In this document: one piece after another, positions 34,531-43,198 of the stretch
Position numbering within the stretch: position 1 is the stretch's first letter
How the letters are laid out: every line of letters starts with the position of its first letter
Position numbers and translations under genes: made by a program
Assembly: GCF_015775515.1 (NCBI RefSeq)
Contig: NZ_CP065383.1
Coordinates: 2,790,001-2,854,000 of the forward strand
Source of the DNA: Atribacter laminatus
GTDB lineage: Bacteria > Atribacterota > Atribacteria > Atribacterales > Atribacteraceae
Direction: 5' to 3'
Length of the DNA stretch: 64,000 bases
The notes under the pieces: model-generated
What the model was told of the DNA's origin: nothing
Seen by the model: the letters and a program-made list of their open reading frames with translations, nothing else
Databases searched by the model: none

Positions 34531-34535
34531 TCTCC

Positions 34536-35588
34536 TTACTTCCCTAAAATATCACGAATTCTTTTCAGGGTATCTTCAACCGATGGAATCATACCACCGC
34601 TCCGCCCATAGAAATGAACCGGAACTGCACCGTTCACCGCTAATTTGACATCTTCTACCATTTGTCCCATGTTCATTTCCACATCCAAAACCCGTCCAGC
34701 CCGTTGGGCCAATTTATGAATGACCGCCGAGGGAAAGGGGTAGAGAGTAATCGGTCGGAGCAGTGCTAATGGAATCCCCAAATTTTTAGCCTCTCTGACC
34801 ACGCTCTTGAGAATCCGAGCGACGGTTCCATATCCAACTAACAACATCTCAGGTTTATCTTCTCCAAATACCTCATAGCGAATTTCTTCTTGCTCAATTT
34901 TTTGATATTTTTCAAATATTTTATTGTTGAACTGTTCCAAGCCTCTCGGATCCAGGTCAAAACAAAGGATATACTGACGCTCTCTACCATCTTTACCAGT
35001 GATTGCCCAGTCTTTAGCTGGCAATGGCGGAAAGTCTGGTTTATTAAAAACCACCGGCTCCATCATCTGACCTAACATTCCGTCTCCCAAAATAATGACC
35101 GGATTTCGATATTTATCAGCCAGATAAAATGCCAAGTAGGTCAGATCGACTAACTCCTGAACGGTTGATGGCCCTAAAACAATAACCTTGTAATCCCCGT
35201 GTCCCCCTCCCTTTACTGCCTGAAAATAATCACTCTGAGAGGGCTGGATGTTTCCCAAACCCGGTCCTCCTCGGCTCATATTAACGATCACTGCCGGCAA
35301 TTCAGCCGAAGCCAAATAAGAGATTCCTTCCTGTTTGAGACTAATACCAGGCCCGGAAGAGGAGGTCATCACCCTTTTTCCGGCTGCCGCTGCTCCATAA
35401 ACCATATATATTGAGGCAATTTCACTTTCAGCTTGGAAAAAAACCTTCCCTTCTTCAGGCATTCTCTGCGACAGGTATTCACTGATCTCGGTCTGTGGAG
35501 TAATTGGATAGCCAAAATACAGATCACATCCCGCTTGGATAGCAGCTTCGGCAACCGCATCGTTTCCCTTCATTAAAATTTTTTTCAT
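34536..35588 (-). CDS. korA: 2-oxoacid:ferredoxin oxidoreductase, alpha subunit
   Basis: The alpha subunit with the pyrimidine-binding domain, 350 residues. G-Y-P-I-T-P-Q-T-E-I near residue 27 is the typical substrate-pocket signature, followed by E-S-E-I-A-S-I near 54, T-S-S-S-G-P-G-I-S near 75 and S-R-G-G-P-G-L-G-N near 105. The length without a fused gamma domain matches Vor and Kor alpha subunits rather than pyruvate enzymes. Its start overlaps the korD stop by four bases and korB follows at six bases. The order delta-alpha-beta-gamma is the usual one for this enzyme family in anaerobes. Confidence 0.92.
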   Translation of the reverse strand: MKKILMKGNDAVAEAAIQAGCDLYFGYPITPQTEISEYLSQRMPEEGKVFFQAESEIASIYMVYGAAAAGKRVMTSSSGPGISLKQEGISYLASAELPAVIVNMSRGGPGLGNIQPSQSDYFQAVKGGGHGDYKVIVLGPSTVQELVDLTYLAFYLADKYRNPVIILGDGMLGQMMEPVVFNKPDFPPLPAKDWAITGKDGRERQYILCFDLDPRGLEQFNNKIFEKYQKIEQEEIRYEVFGEDKPEMLLVGYGTVARILKSVVREAKNLGIPLALLRPITLYPFPSAVIHKLAQRAGRVLDVEMNMGQMVEDVKLAVNGAVPVHFYGRSGGMIPSVEDTLKRIRDILGK

Positions 35589-35806
35589 TTTTCATTCTCC
35601 CGATAGACTGAAATTGCCACTTCTGGGCACACTTGTGCACAAAAACCACATCCGATACAATGTTCCTCATCGTTGATCATTGCCGGGTAGTATCCGTGCG
35701 AATTAAAACTTTCCGATAAAACCAGCACTTTTTTCGGGCAGATTTGGATACAATATCCACAACCCTTACAAAATTCCTGATTAATCAATACTTTATTCAA
35801 TACCAT
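35585..35806 (-). CDS. korD: 2-oxoacid:ferredoxin oxidoreductase, delta subunit (2x[4Fe-4S] ferredoxin)
   Basis: A 73-residue bacterial-type ferredoxin carrying two [4Fe-4S] binding motifs, C-K-G-C-G-Y-C-I-Q-I-C-P near residue 13 and C-I-G-C-G-F-C-A-Q-V-C-P near residue 51. It is the electron-transfer delta subunit of the 2-oxoacid oxidoreductase and the first gene of korDABC. AGGAG precedes the ATG by five bases. recN lies 50 bases upstream on the same strand. A TTGAAA and TATTGA pair in that gap was considered as a promoter but would start transcription at the ribosome site, so korDABC may instead be read through from recN. Confidence 0.92.
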   Translation of the reverse strand: MVLNKVLINQEFCKGCGYCIQICPKKVLVLSESFNSHGYYPAMINDEEHCIGCGFCAQVCPEVAISVYRENEK

Positions 35807-35856
35807 CTACTCTCCTGTCAATATCAACAGATTTTCTCAGTTTCAATCACCGAGTC

Positions 35857-37554
35857 TTACTTTCCGGCTCTCTCCATTAAAGTTTCAGCAAACTGGAGAG
35901 CTGGAACTGTCGAATTTTCTCCTCCCATCATTCGGGCTAATTCTTGTAATTGCATTTCCCGATCTTGTAAATCGCTTATCTCCGCCCAGGTGTCCTGACC
36001 ATCAGTGTACTTATCGACTCTCAAGTGTTGATCGGCAAAACAGGCAATCTGGGGAAGATGGGTGACACAAATAATCTGGCGACCGGAAGCAATCACTTTT
36101 AACTTCTCACCGATCCAAAAAGCGGTTTTCCCTCCTACTCCCTGGTCAATTTCATCAAAAATCATAACCGGCAGATTCTTCATTTCTAAAGCAATGGATT
36201 TTATTCCCAATACTAAACGTGACAACTCCCCACCCGAAATGACTTCCATAACCGGTCCAATAGGCTGTCCGGGATTTAATGAAATCATAAAACCGACGTT
36301 ATCCAAACCCGTAGCAAAAAATTTTTTCTGCTCAACTGGAATAGGATTAAAGCTGACTTCAAATTTGACTTTAGTAAAGGCTAGTTGCTTTAATTCTTCT
36401 TCTAATCGGTTTTTCATAATTTCTGCCGCTTTTTGTCGATGCTGAGAAAGCATTTCACCACTGTCAAGCAATTCCTGCTGGCAATTTTTCAGTTGTTCTT
36501 CCAGTTGCTTTTTTTTCTCAGTTTGACGTTCTACTTCCAACAGTTTCTCTTCAATGCTTTTCCGGTAACCAATGAGTTCACTGGTTGTCCGGCAGTGGTA
36601 TTTTCTTTTCAAGCGTTCTATTTCAGCCACTGATTTTTCCAATTTTTCAATTTTATCCGTCGAATAGTCTAGTTGGCTTCTTAATGCAGCGACTTCTGAA
36701 GCTATTTCTTGTAGTTCAGTTTCGATATTCCGAAGGTTCCCTACAATCCCATTTAAAGCCAAAAACTTCCCTTCGGCGGGGATTTTTTCCACCTCAAAGG
36801 TTAAACGGGAAAGGAGAGTTGATATTCCTTCCCCACTTTCATTCCCTTCCATTAAAACAAAGAAAGTATCTAACGCTGAACAGTAAGATTGCATATTAGC
36901 CAATAAACGAAACTCTCCTTCAATTTCATTTATCTTTTCAGGAGATAAACCCATCTCCTCAAATTCTTGAAAAGCAAACTTGAGCTCAGTCCAATGGGAA
37001 AGGTCACCGGCCATTAACTGTTCTAATTCATGTTTGATTCGCAACCACTCAGTATATTTTTGCCGGTAATGCTCTCTTTCTTTTTTCCCGGTTTCATCCA
37101 AAAAATCATCCAAGATATTCAGCTGGTTTTCGCTTGCCAAAAACCGTTCATGTTCTCTTTGACCGTAAATATCAATTAACATTGCAGCTGTTTCTTTTAG
37201 CCATCCAACTGGCACTGATCTCCCATTAATGCGAGCTCGATTTTTCCCATTTCGGTGAATCTCCCGAGACAATACCACTTCCCCGGGAATTTCACCGGTT
37301 AATTCATTATCCTCTAGCCATTGAATTAAATCAGGACTAGAAGAAAGGTCAAAAAGTCCCTCAATAAGAGCTGACTTTCGATCTCGACGAATCATATCTT
37401 CAACCGCCCGTCCTCCTTTAAGGAGACTTATAGCGTCAATTATTAATGATTTACCGGTTCCTGTTTCACCGGTAATCGCTACCAGGCCATCATTCAATTC
37501 AAGGTGTTGAGAGTCAACAATGACAAAGTCTTTAATGACCAGTTCTCGGAGCAT
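35857..37554 (-). CDS. recN: DNA repair protein RecN
   Basis: An SMC-like ATPase acting at double-strand breaks. The 565-residue protein has Walker A G-E-T-G-T-G-K-S at 29-36, a long central coiled coil (about residues 150-390), and at the C-terminal head the ABC signature I-S-G-G-E-L-S-R near residue 463 and Walker B V-M-I-F-D-E-I-D-Q-G-V-G-G. The last region with I-C-V-T-H-L-P-Q-I-A is typical. It ends the conserved tail nusB-ispA-tlyA-nadK-recN, with a gap of only two bases to nadK, but the argR gene that often sits here is absent. Confidence 0.95.
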   Translation of the reverse strand: MLRELVIKDFVIVDSQHLELNDGLVAITGETGTGKSLIIDAISLLKGGRAVEDMIRRDRKSALIEGLFDLSSSPDLIQWLEDNELTGEIPGEVVLSREIHRNGKNRARINGRSVPVGWLKETAAMLIDIYGQREHERFLASENQLNILDDFLDETGKKEREHYRQKYTEWLRIKHELEQLMAGDLSHWTELKFAFQEFEEMGLSPEKINEIEGEFRLLANMQSYCSALDTFFVLMEGNESGEGISTLLSRLTFEVEKIPAEGKFLALNGIVGNLRNIETELQEIASEVAALRSQLDYSTDKIEKLEKSVAEIERLKRKYHCRTTSELIGYRKSIEEKLLEVERQTEKKKQLEEQLKNCQQELLDSGEMLSQHRQKAAEIMKNRLEEELKQLAFTKVKFEVSFNPIPVEQKKFFATGLDNVGFMISLNPGQPIGPVMEVISGGELSRLVLGIKSIALEMKNLPVMIFDEIDQGVGGKTAFWIGEKLKVIASGRQIICVTHLPQIACFADQHLRVDKYTDGQDTWAEISDLQDREMQLQELARMMGGENSTVPALQFAETLMERAGK

Positions 37555-37556
37555 TT

Positions 37557-38411
37557 CTAATCAATCCGTTTTCTAATATCCATCCCCCAGGATAATTTAT
37601 CTCTCAGCAAAGAATAAAAGGGTTTTTCGGGAACAAGTTTTACCATATGATTGGTCAGTTTCGATTTTCGAACCTCAATATAATCTCCTTTATCCAAGCC
37701 AAAACCTCTCTGTCCGTCCAAAGTAACCATGGTGCCTTCCTTGGTTGATTCCAATATCAGTCGAATCGAGGAGGTCGGTTGAACGATAATTGATCGAGCA
37801 TAAAGGGTATGGGCACATATTGGGGTAATGATGAAAAGATCCAAAGTTGGATGAATAACCGGACCACCTGCTGACAAGGAATAAGCCGTTGAACCGGTAG
37901 GTGTACCGATGATTAACCCATCGGCCGGAAAAGTTGCCAGATATTCGTCATCAATGAAGGTGCTGAGGTGAATCATCTGCGCAAAGGGTCCACGGTAGAT
38001 TACCACGTCATTTAAAGCAATATCCTGTTCCGTCCCCCTTTGGGTATGATGAATGGAACAATCCACCATCATCCGGTCTTCAACGGTGTAATCTCCTTCT
38101 AAGACTGCTTTTGCAGCATCGAATAGGACCTCGACACTCACTTCGGTTAAAAAACCCAATCCACCCATATCAATACCCAATATCGGAATTCCTTTTGCTG
38201 CATACCTGTGACTTGCTGATAAAAAAGTACCATCACCACCTAACACAAAAACCATATCGGGTTTTTCATCAGGAATATGATTGGTATTGATTATGGAACA
38301 CGATACCAGATGCTGATTAAAAAAATCATGCAATTCTTGCGCTTTTTGGGAAATCATATCATTCACTTTTCTGGAAAATATATGAACTCTCTGAATTGGA
38401 TTTTTGTTCAT
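37557..38411 (-). CDS. nadK: NAD kinase
   Basis: Phosphorylates NAD to NADP. The 284-residue protein carries V-L-G-G-D-G-T-F-L near residue 55 (the catalytic G-G-D-G), G-I-D-M-G-G-L-G-F-L-T-E near 78, and the conserved glycine-rich strand region with P-T-G-S-T-A-Y-S-L-S-A-G-G-P near residue 166. These define the family unambiguously. It lies two bases before recN and six after tlyA in transcription order, in the tlyA-nadK-recN arrangement seen in many Gram-positive and related bacteria. Confidence 0.95.
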   Translation of the reverse strand: MNKNPIQRVHIFSRKVNDMISQKAQELHDFFNQHLVSCSIINTNHIPDEKPDMVFVLGGDGTFLSASHRYAAKGIPILGIDMGGLGFLTEVSVEVLFDAAKAVLEGDYTVEDRMMVDCSIHHTQRGTEQDIALNDVVIYRGPFAQMIHLSTFIDDEYLATFPADGLIIGTPTGSTAYSLSAGGPVIHPTLDLFIITPICAHTLYARSIIVQPTSSIRLILESTKEGTMVTLDGQRGFGLDKGDYIEVRKSKLTNHMVKLVPEKPFYSLLRDKLSWGMDIRKRID

Positions 38412-38417
38412 TCCATC

Positions 38418-39278
38418 TCACTTTTTATTCCTTTTTTGGGTTGACTCATTTGGTGAAAGAAAATAAAAATGCGCCTCGTTTACTTCTTTCCTTATTATAT
38501 CCCCAAATTCAGTTTTATCAAAAAAATTAGAGCATTTCTTCCAACAGGCTAAATATTCAATATTCCCTTCTCTCCCTTGAATCGGGGAGAAAGTAACACC
38601 TTGGAGGTGGAGATGATTGTCTCGAGCCGATTCAAAAACATCCTCAAGAACCTGGATGTGGATTTCTTTTTTTCTTACCAAACCGCCTCGTTCCACCTTG
38701 TCTTTTCCCGCTTCAAACTGGGGTTTTATCAAAGCAATACAGATTCCATGTTCCGGAAGGAGTGAACTGATAACCGGAAAAATAAGTCGAAGCGAGATAA
38801 AAGACACATCAATAGTAATACCCTGGATAGATTCAGGAAGGTCTTGGGGGATAAAATAACGAATATTTATTCTCTCTAAAGGAACCACCCGGGGATTTTT
38901 GCGAAGCTTTTCATGAAGTAACCCATATCCAACATCGAGGGCAAATACTTTTTTGGCTTGTTTCTGCAGTAAACAATCTGTGAATCCTCCGGTTGAAGAA
39001 CCAATATCTAAAAAAGTTTTACCAACCGGATTGATTTGAAAACAAGAGAGGGCTTTGGCTAACTTTTCGCCGCCTCGACTAACAAATTGAGGCAAACTTT
39101 CAAGAATAATTTCAATATCATCCCAAACTCGAGATGATGGCTTTAAAATTCCTGACACTTTTTCAACTTTAACATCACCCGCTAAAATCATCCGCTGGGC
39201 TTTTTCTCGGCTTTCAACCAAACCTCTCTTGACTAATAATTCATCAATTCGGATTTTTTGTCTTTTTTCTTCCATCAT
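38418..39278 (-). CDS. tlyA: TlyA family rRNA (cytidine-2'-O)-methyltransferase
   Basis: A 286-residue protein with an N-terminal S4 RNA-binding domain (R-I-D-E-L-L-V-K-R-G-L-V-E-S-R-E-K-A near residue 10) and an FtsJ-type methyltransferase domain. The latter shows V-S-R-G-G-E-K-L near residue 66, D-I-G-S-S-T-G-G-F-T-D-C near 91, A-L-D-V-G-Y-G near 112 and L-I-K-P-Q-F-E-A-G near 185. The family 2'-O-methylates cytidines in 16S and 23S rRNA; some members were once annotated as haemolysins. No clear Shine-Dalgarno precedes its ATG. It follows ispA after 31 bases; dxs, often found between them, is absent. Confidence 0.92.
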   Translation of the reverse strand: MMEEKRQKIRIDELLVKRGLVESREKAQRMILAGDVKVEKVSGILKPSSRVWDDIEIILESLPQFVSRGGEKLAKALSCFQINPVGKTFLDIGSSTGGFTDCLLQKQAKKVFALDVGYGLLHEKLRKNPRVVPLERINIRYFIPQDLPESIQGITIDVSFISLRLIFPVISSLLPEHGICIALIKPQFEAGKDKVERGGLVRKKEIHIQVLEDVFESARDNHLHLQGVTFSPIQGREGNIEYLACWKKCSNFFDKTEFGDIIRKEVNEAHFYFLSPNESTQKRNKK

Positions 39279-39309
39279 TTCAGCTGTGGATAGATAGTTC
39301 CAATAGGTT

Positions 39310-40200
39310 TTAATGGTGACGGGTTATAATAAAGTGGGCTATTTCTCTTAATAAAGAAAAGGAACGACTGGTCTGATTTAAAACCGCCTCAGCTTCTCGA
39401 AATAAGCTTTCCATAATTTTTTGAGTTTCATTCATCCCATAAATCCCCACCAGAGTTGCTTTCTTCTGTTCGATATCTTTTCCGGCTGTTTTGCCTAATA
39501 CCCCACTTGGTTGAGTTACATCTAACAAATCATCTTTAATTTGAAAACATTGTCCTGTTAACAGTCCAAATCGCTCCAAATCATTGAGTTCTTTCTTATT
39601 GGCACTCCCAACAATTGCTCCGCAAAGAATTGGCGCTTGAATAAATCGAGCGGTTTTCATCCGATAAATATCCATTATCTGGTCTTCATCGGCGTCGGTT
39701 CCTTCCAGATCAATATCAAGCACTTGACCACCAACCATTCCTTCTACGCTGAGGGCATCCAACAATACCTTAAGAATTCTGATCAGTTTGGTATTATTAA
39801 CCATCTTACAAAATTGACTATCGGAAAGAAAAAAACGAAATCCCTCGACCAGTAAAGCATCGCCGGCAAGGATTCCCATCGCTCCTCCAAATGCTTTATG
39901 CAAACTATATTTCCCACGACGATAATCATCATTGTCCATTTCTGGCAAATCATCGTGGACCAAGGAAAAAGAGTGTATCATTTCGATTCCACCCGCCAAA
40001 GAAAGAAGATCTTCGCGTTTGATACCATAGGCTTCGCCGGTTGCCAGGCACAAAGATGCTCTGATCTTTTTCCCCCCTCCAATGACTCCATAGCGAAGAG
40101 CTTCCATTAATCGAGTCGGGGCTTCTGGAAAAATTAGTCTTTGTTCCAAATGATTATCCAAAAGGATGGCGTTTTCGTTGATATACTGAATGATATCCAC
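39310..40200 (-). CDS. ispA: Polyprenyl synthetase (geranyl/farnesyl diphosphate synthase)
   Basis: A trans-prenyltransferase of the all-alpha fold condensing IPP with allylic diphosphates to GPP and FPP. The first Asp-rich motif is D-D-L-P-E-M-D-N-D-D-Y-R-R-G near residue 82 and the second is I-K-D-D-L-L-D-V near residue 222. The six-residue spacing in the first motif and residues before it suit a short-chain synthase of bacterial type. It is 296 residues long, starts one base from the nusB stop, and likely supplies FPP to UppS. The genes xseA and xseB, usually beside it, are absent from the window. Confidence 0.93.
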   Translation of the reverse strand: MDIIQYINENAILLDNHLEQRLIFPEAPTRLMEALRYGVIGGGKKIRASLCLATGEAYGIKREDLLSLAGGIEMIHSFSLVHDDLPEMDNDDYRRGKYSLHKAFGGAMGILAGDALLVEGFRFFLSDSQFCKMVNNTKLIRILKVLLDALSVEGMVGGQVLDIDLEGTDADEDQIMDIYRMKTARFIQAPILCGAIVGSANKKELNDLERFGLLTGQCFQIKDDLLDVTQPSGVLGKTAGKDIEQKKATLVGIYGMNETQKIMESLFREAEAVLNQTSRSFSLLREIAHFIITRHH

Positions 40201-40634
40201 TATTCTTTTTTATTAACCCCCAAAGATTTAAATTCGGCCTGAGAACTTCGAGCCAATTTCCCTAAAATTCCGTTGACGAATTTACCTGAATCGGTGGTGC
40301 TAAATTTTTTAGCCAGTTCTACTGCTTCGTTAATCGAAACTCCAACCGATATATCAGAAAGATAGAACATTTCAAAAACTGCTATCCTCAACAGGTTTCG
40401 GTCAATAGTTGGCATCCTATATAAAGGCCAATCCAAACTATAGGCTGAAATGATGCGTTCGATTTCAGGTAAGTTTTGCTCCACTCCCCGCACCAGTGAA
40501 AGAAAAAAGCTCCGATCATCATCCTTCCAATTGGAGGGTATTTTAAATACCGATAAGATTTCAGAAAATGTTTTTTTTCTGAGATCCATTTGAAATAAAA
40601 TTTGCAGAGCAGTTTCTCTGACTTTACGGCGCAT
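40200..40634 (-). CDS. nusB: Transcription antitermination protein NusB
   Basis: NusB binds boxA RNA with S10 during rRNA antitermination. The 144-residue all-helical protein starts M-R-R-K-V-R-E-T-A-L-Q-I-L-F-Q-M-D as the family does. It has I-D-R-N-L-L-R-I-A-V-F-E-M near residue 81 and the C-terminal S-V-G-V-S-I-N-E-A-V-E-L-A-K-K-F-S-T-T-D-S. The final F-V-N-G-I-L-G-K-L is diagnostic. It overlaps the Asp23 gene by 11 bases and shares a base with ispA. Confidence 0.95.
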   Translation of the reverse strand: MRRKVRETALQILFQMDLRKKTFSEILSVFKIPSNWKDDDRSFFLSLVRGVEQNLPEIERIISAYSLDWPLYRMPTIDRNLLRIAVFEMFYLSDISVGVSINEAVELAKKFSTTDSGKFVNGILGKLARSSQAEFKSLGVNKKE

Positions 40635-41019
40635 GATTGACCTTCAACCCCGAATTAGACGATTCAGAAAATAAATTTTCAAAATTTTCATTTAGTCCAA
40701 CGGACGAAAACCCTTGGACAAAAATATCAATTCGATCGACCCTCAATCCCGTTTTTTTCTCAAAACTATCCTTGAGGCTTTTCTGGATATCCCAAGCTAC
40801 TTCTGGTATCCTCTTTTCTAAAGTAAATATGAGATATAAAGAGATATTTAAGGATTCTTTTTTGGTTTCGATCTTAATGCTCTCATCGGACTGTTTTTCC
40901 AAAGAATCAACCCCTGAGACTTGACGAACGATTCCCTCAATCAATTTTACTAAAACCCGATGAGAATATTCAATTTTTCCTTCCGACAAATGAATATCAA
41001 CATACTTCAATATCGGCAC
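40624..41019 (-). CDS. Asp23/Gls24 family envelope stress protein
   Basis: A 131-residue protein of the Asp23/Gls24 (DUF322) family, membrane-linked stress proteins of Gram-positive and related bacteria. Family features are E-G-K-I-E-Y-S near residue 13, the V-L-V-K-L-I-E-G-I-V-R-Q-V-S-G-V segment near residue 23 and the later V-R-Q/V-D-R-I-D-I-F-V-Q-G-F. The serine-rich tail is poorly conserved. Position between efp and nusB is the same as in many Clostridia and Bacilli, where the partner is called AmaP or YloU-like. Its molecular role is not established. Confidence 0.85.
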   Translation of the reverse strand: MPILKYVDIHLSEGKIEYSHRVLVKLIEGIVRQVSGVDSLEKQSDESIKIETKKESLNISLYLIFTLEKRIPEVAWDIQKSLKDSFEKKTGLRVDRIDIFVQGFSSVGLNENFENLFSESSNSGLKVNHAP

Positions 41020-41021
41020 TC

Positions 41022-41588
41022 CTAAGCTCTCTCTAAGTATTCCCGAGTACGAGTATCTACCCTGATAACCTCACCAATATTCACAAATAAAGGAACTTGA
41101 ACAACAATCCCTGTTTCAAGGGTTGCTGGTTTTGAACCACCCGAGGCTGTATCGCCTTTGATTCCTGGAGGAGCATCAACCACCTTTAATTCAACATAGG
41201 AGGGAAGATTTACACTTACATGCTTATCTCCATACATCAGTATTTCAACCATCATATTTTCTACCAGAAAATCACTGGCTTCACCAAGCAAATCATTTGG
41301 TAGTAGAACATCTTCGTAGGTTTCTTGATCGAGAAAATGGAAACCCCCATCATCTTTATACATATACTGTGCTTGTCTTCCTTCAAGAATGGCTCTAACG
41401 ATTTTGTCTCCCGGTTTAAAAACTTTCTCGACGATAAAACCGCTGTTTATATCTCGAAGTTTGGTTTTAGTCACCCAACTCCATTTTCCAAATTTAGCCG
41501 GTTGAAAAGCGGTAACAATATATAATGTACCATCAACATCGATACAAGTCCCCACTCGAAGATCAGTATTGGATATAATATCGGCCAC
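41022..41588 (-). CDS. efp: Elongation factor P
   Basis: EF-P relieves ribosomes stalled at polyproline. The 188-residue product has the KOW-like domain I followed by two OB-fold domains, with the C-terminal G-D-T-A-S-G-G-S-K-P-A-T-L-E-T-G and V-P-L-F-V-N-I-G-E signatures. GTG 41588 is chosen because GGGAGG stands seven bases upstream; an in-frame ATG at 41603 precedes that site and is rejected. The modified loop is unusual: the standard K-P-G-K-G-A-A reads K-F-G-K-W-S-W here, keeping Lys35 at the tip but losing the Pro and the second Gly. Which modification system would act cannot be seen. The pepP-efp pair is conserved. Confidence 0.93.
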   Translation of the reverse strand: MADIISNTDLRVGTCIDVDGTLYIVTAFQPAKFGKWSWVTKTKLRDINSGFIVEKVFKPGDKIVRAILEGRQAQYMYKDDGGFHFLDQETYEDVLLPNDLLGEASDFLVENMMVEILMYGDKHVSVNLPSYVELKVVDAPPGIKGDTASGGSKPATLETGIVVQVPLFVNIGEVIRVDTRTREYLERA

Positions 41589-41659
41589 TATAAAACCTCC
41601 CATGAATCGGAAAAAAAATGACTTAAATTGTCTTTTTCGTTCATTCCTTTGCTTTATCT

Positions 41660-42721
41660 TTACAAAATTACTGGAAGCCTATTTAAAACTCGACAGGATT
41701 CTTTTTCAACCACAACAATATTTTCCAGCCGTATCCCACCTTTCCCAGGGATATAAACTCCTGGTTCCACCGTTACGACCATGTTTTCCCGAAGAATAAC
41801 TTCACTGGTAATACTTAGTCGGGGTGATTCATGAACAAGAATTCCTACCCCATGACCCAAACTGTGAGTAAAATATTGTTCAATTTTATGTTGTTGGAAA
41901 AAATCCCGAACCGCCCGTTCAACATCAGCAGCTTTTACTCCATCACAAATAAAGTTCTGGGCTAATTGTTGAGCTTCCTGAACTATTTGGATGGCTTTTT
42001 TAAACCATTGATCCTCAACCCGACCGATGGGAACCGTGCGGGTAATGTCACCACAATACTTTTTATAACGAACTCCCCAATCTACCACCAACCAGCTTCC
42101 CGCTTCCAATTTCTCGTCGGTTGGTTGAGCATGGGGAAGAGCTGACCTTTCTCCGCTCGCTACTATAGTTGGAAAAGCAATTGAATCTCCGCCCATTTTG
42201 ATCATTTGATAATCCAATTCCAGAGCAAAATCTTTCTCTTTGATTCCGGGGCGAACCATTGGGCTCACTGCTTCCCAGGCTTTTTCAGAAAGGTGCAGCG
42301 CCTTTGTTAGTAATTCCAGCTCGCCCGGCGCTTTAATCATCCGCATTTCTTCTAACCAGTTGGTAACCGGAATCAACTCGAGATTTTTCTCTTTTAAGCT
42401 GAGATAGCTTTGATAAGTGAGATTGGTCTCAAAATAAACCGTTTGAAAACCATTTGATACGCAGGTATCGGCAATTTTTTTATAGACATCGGTATTAAAC
42501 TCAATGATATCAGTCGCAATTTTTAGCTCCTTCTTGGCCTGCGTAGTATAGCGACCATCACAGAGAAACACCGGATCCTGGTCGGGAAATAGAATTAAAA
42601 ATCCACTCGATCCGGTAAAACCGGTCAGATAAAAGATATTGGAAAGATCGGTCAGCAAAAAAGGAATACCACGATCATTTTGTAAATTTTCTTGGAGTTT
42701 TTTTATTCGATTGGTTTCCAT
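41660..42721 (-). CDS. pepP: Xaa-Pro aminopeptidase/dipeptidase (M24B)
   Basis: A cytosolic metallopeptidase of family M24 removing residues next to proline. The 353-residue protein has a creatinase-like N-terminal domain and the pita-bread catalytic domain with the five metal ligands: D in V-V-D-W-G-V, D in G-D-I-T-R-T-V, H in H-S-L-G-H-G-V-G, E in V-T-V-E-P-G-V-Y and E in G-G-I-R-L-E-N. Length and motif spacing fit the short bacterial form found beside efp. A 71-base gap separates it from efp and 18 bases from aroQ. Dipeptidase and aminopeptidase activities cannot be told apart here. Confidence 0.92.
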   Translation of the reverse strand: METNRIKKLQENLQNDRGIPFLLTDLSNIFYLTGFTGSSGFLILFPDQDPVFLCDGRYTTQAKKELKIATDIIEFNTDVYKKIADTCVSNGFQTVYFETNLTYQSYLSLKEKNLELIPVTNWLEEMRMIKAPGELELLTKALHLSEKAWEAVSPMVRPGIKEKDFALELDYQMIKMGGDSIAFPTIVASGERSALPHAQPTDEKLEAGSWLVVDWGVRYKKYCGDITRTVPIGRVEDQWFKKAIQIVQEAQQLAQNFICDGVKAADVERAVRDFFQQHKIEQYFTHSLGHGVGILVHESPRLSITSEVILRENMVVTVEPGVYIPGKGGIRLENIVVVEKESCRVLNRLPVIL

Positions 42722-42739
42722 GTTTAATAGTCCCTTTCG

Positions 42740-43198
42740 TTAAGCAAGACGTATAGGTTCTTCTATTCCTTTCAAAATTAAAGCATCCATGGCCAAAATA
42801 TAACCAATCCAACCTAAACCACTAATCTGACCCCAACAAACCGGTGCGGTTACTGAATGGTGTCGAAATTCCTCTCTGGCATAGATGTTAGACATGTGTA
42901 CTTCAATTGATCGAATTTTTACGGCGCTAAGAGCATCTCGAAGTGCTATGCTATAATGAGTCAACGCTCCCGGATTGATAATTATACCATCAATTTCTTT
43001 TCTTTTCTGTTGTATTTTATCAACGATCTCACCTTCGTGGTTGGACTGAAAAAATTCTGTTTGTACCCCTCTTTTTTTGGATTCTTCGGCAATTTTCTTG
43101 ATTAAAGCATCGTAACTCATTGAACCGTATAGGCTGGTTTCTCGCTCACCTAAAAGATTGAGATTGGGGCCAAAAATATAGAGCAATTTATGATTCAT
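42740..43198 (-). CDS. aroQ: 3-dehydroquinate dehydratase, type II
   Basis: The dodecameric type II dehydroquinase, third step of the shikimate pathway. The 152-residue protein carries I-F-G-P-N-L-N-L-L-G-E-R near residue 8 (catalytic Arg within), Y-G near residue 24, F-Q-S-N-H-E-G near 49, I-I-N-P-G-A-L-T-H-Y-S near 74 and the catalytic His in E-V-H-M-S-N near 100. It overlaps the aroB stop by four bases, linking steps two and three of the pathway. Confidence 0.95.
   Translation of the reverse strand: MNHKLLYIFGPNLNLLGERETSLYGSMSYDALIKKIAEESKKRGVQTEFFQSNHEGEIVDKIQQKRKEIDGIIINPGALTHYSIALRDALSAVKIRSIEVHMSNIYAREEFRHHSVTAPVCWGQISGLGWIGYILAMDALILKGIEEPIRLA

Noticed and set aside
35818-35846. TTGAAA and TATTGA with 17-base spacing upstream of korD, resembling a promoter
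   Set aside because: The -10 matches consensus poorly and transcription would begin at or inside the korD ribosome-binding site, leaving no room for initiation.
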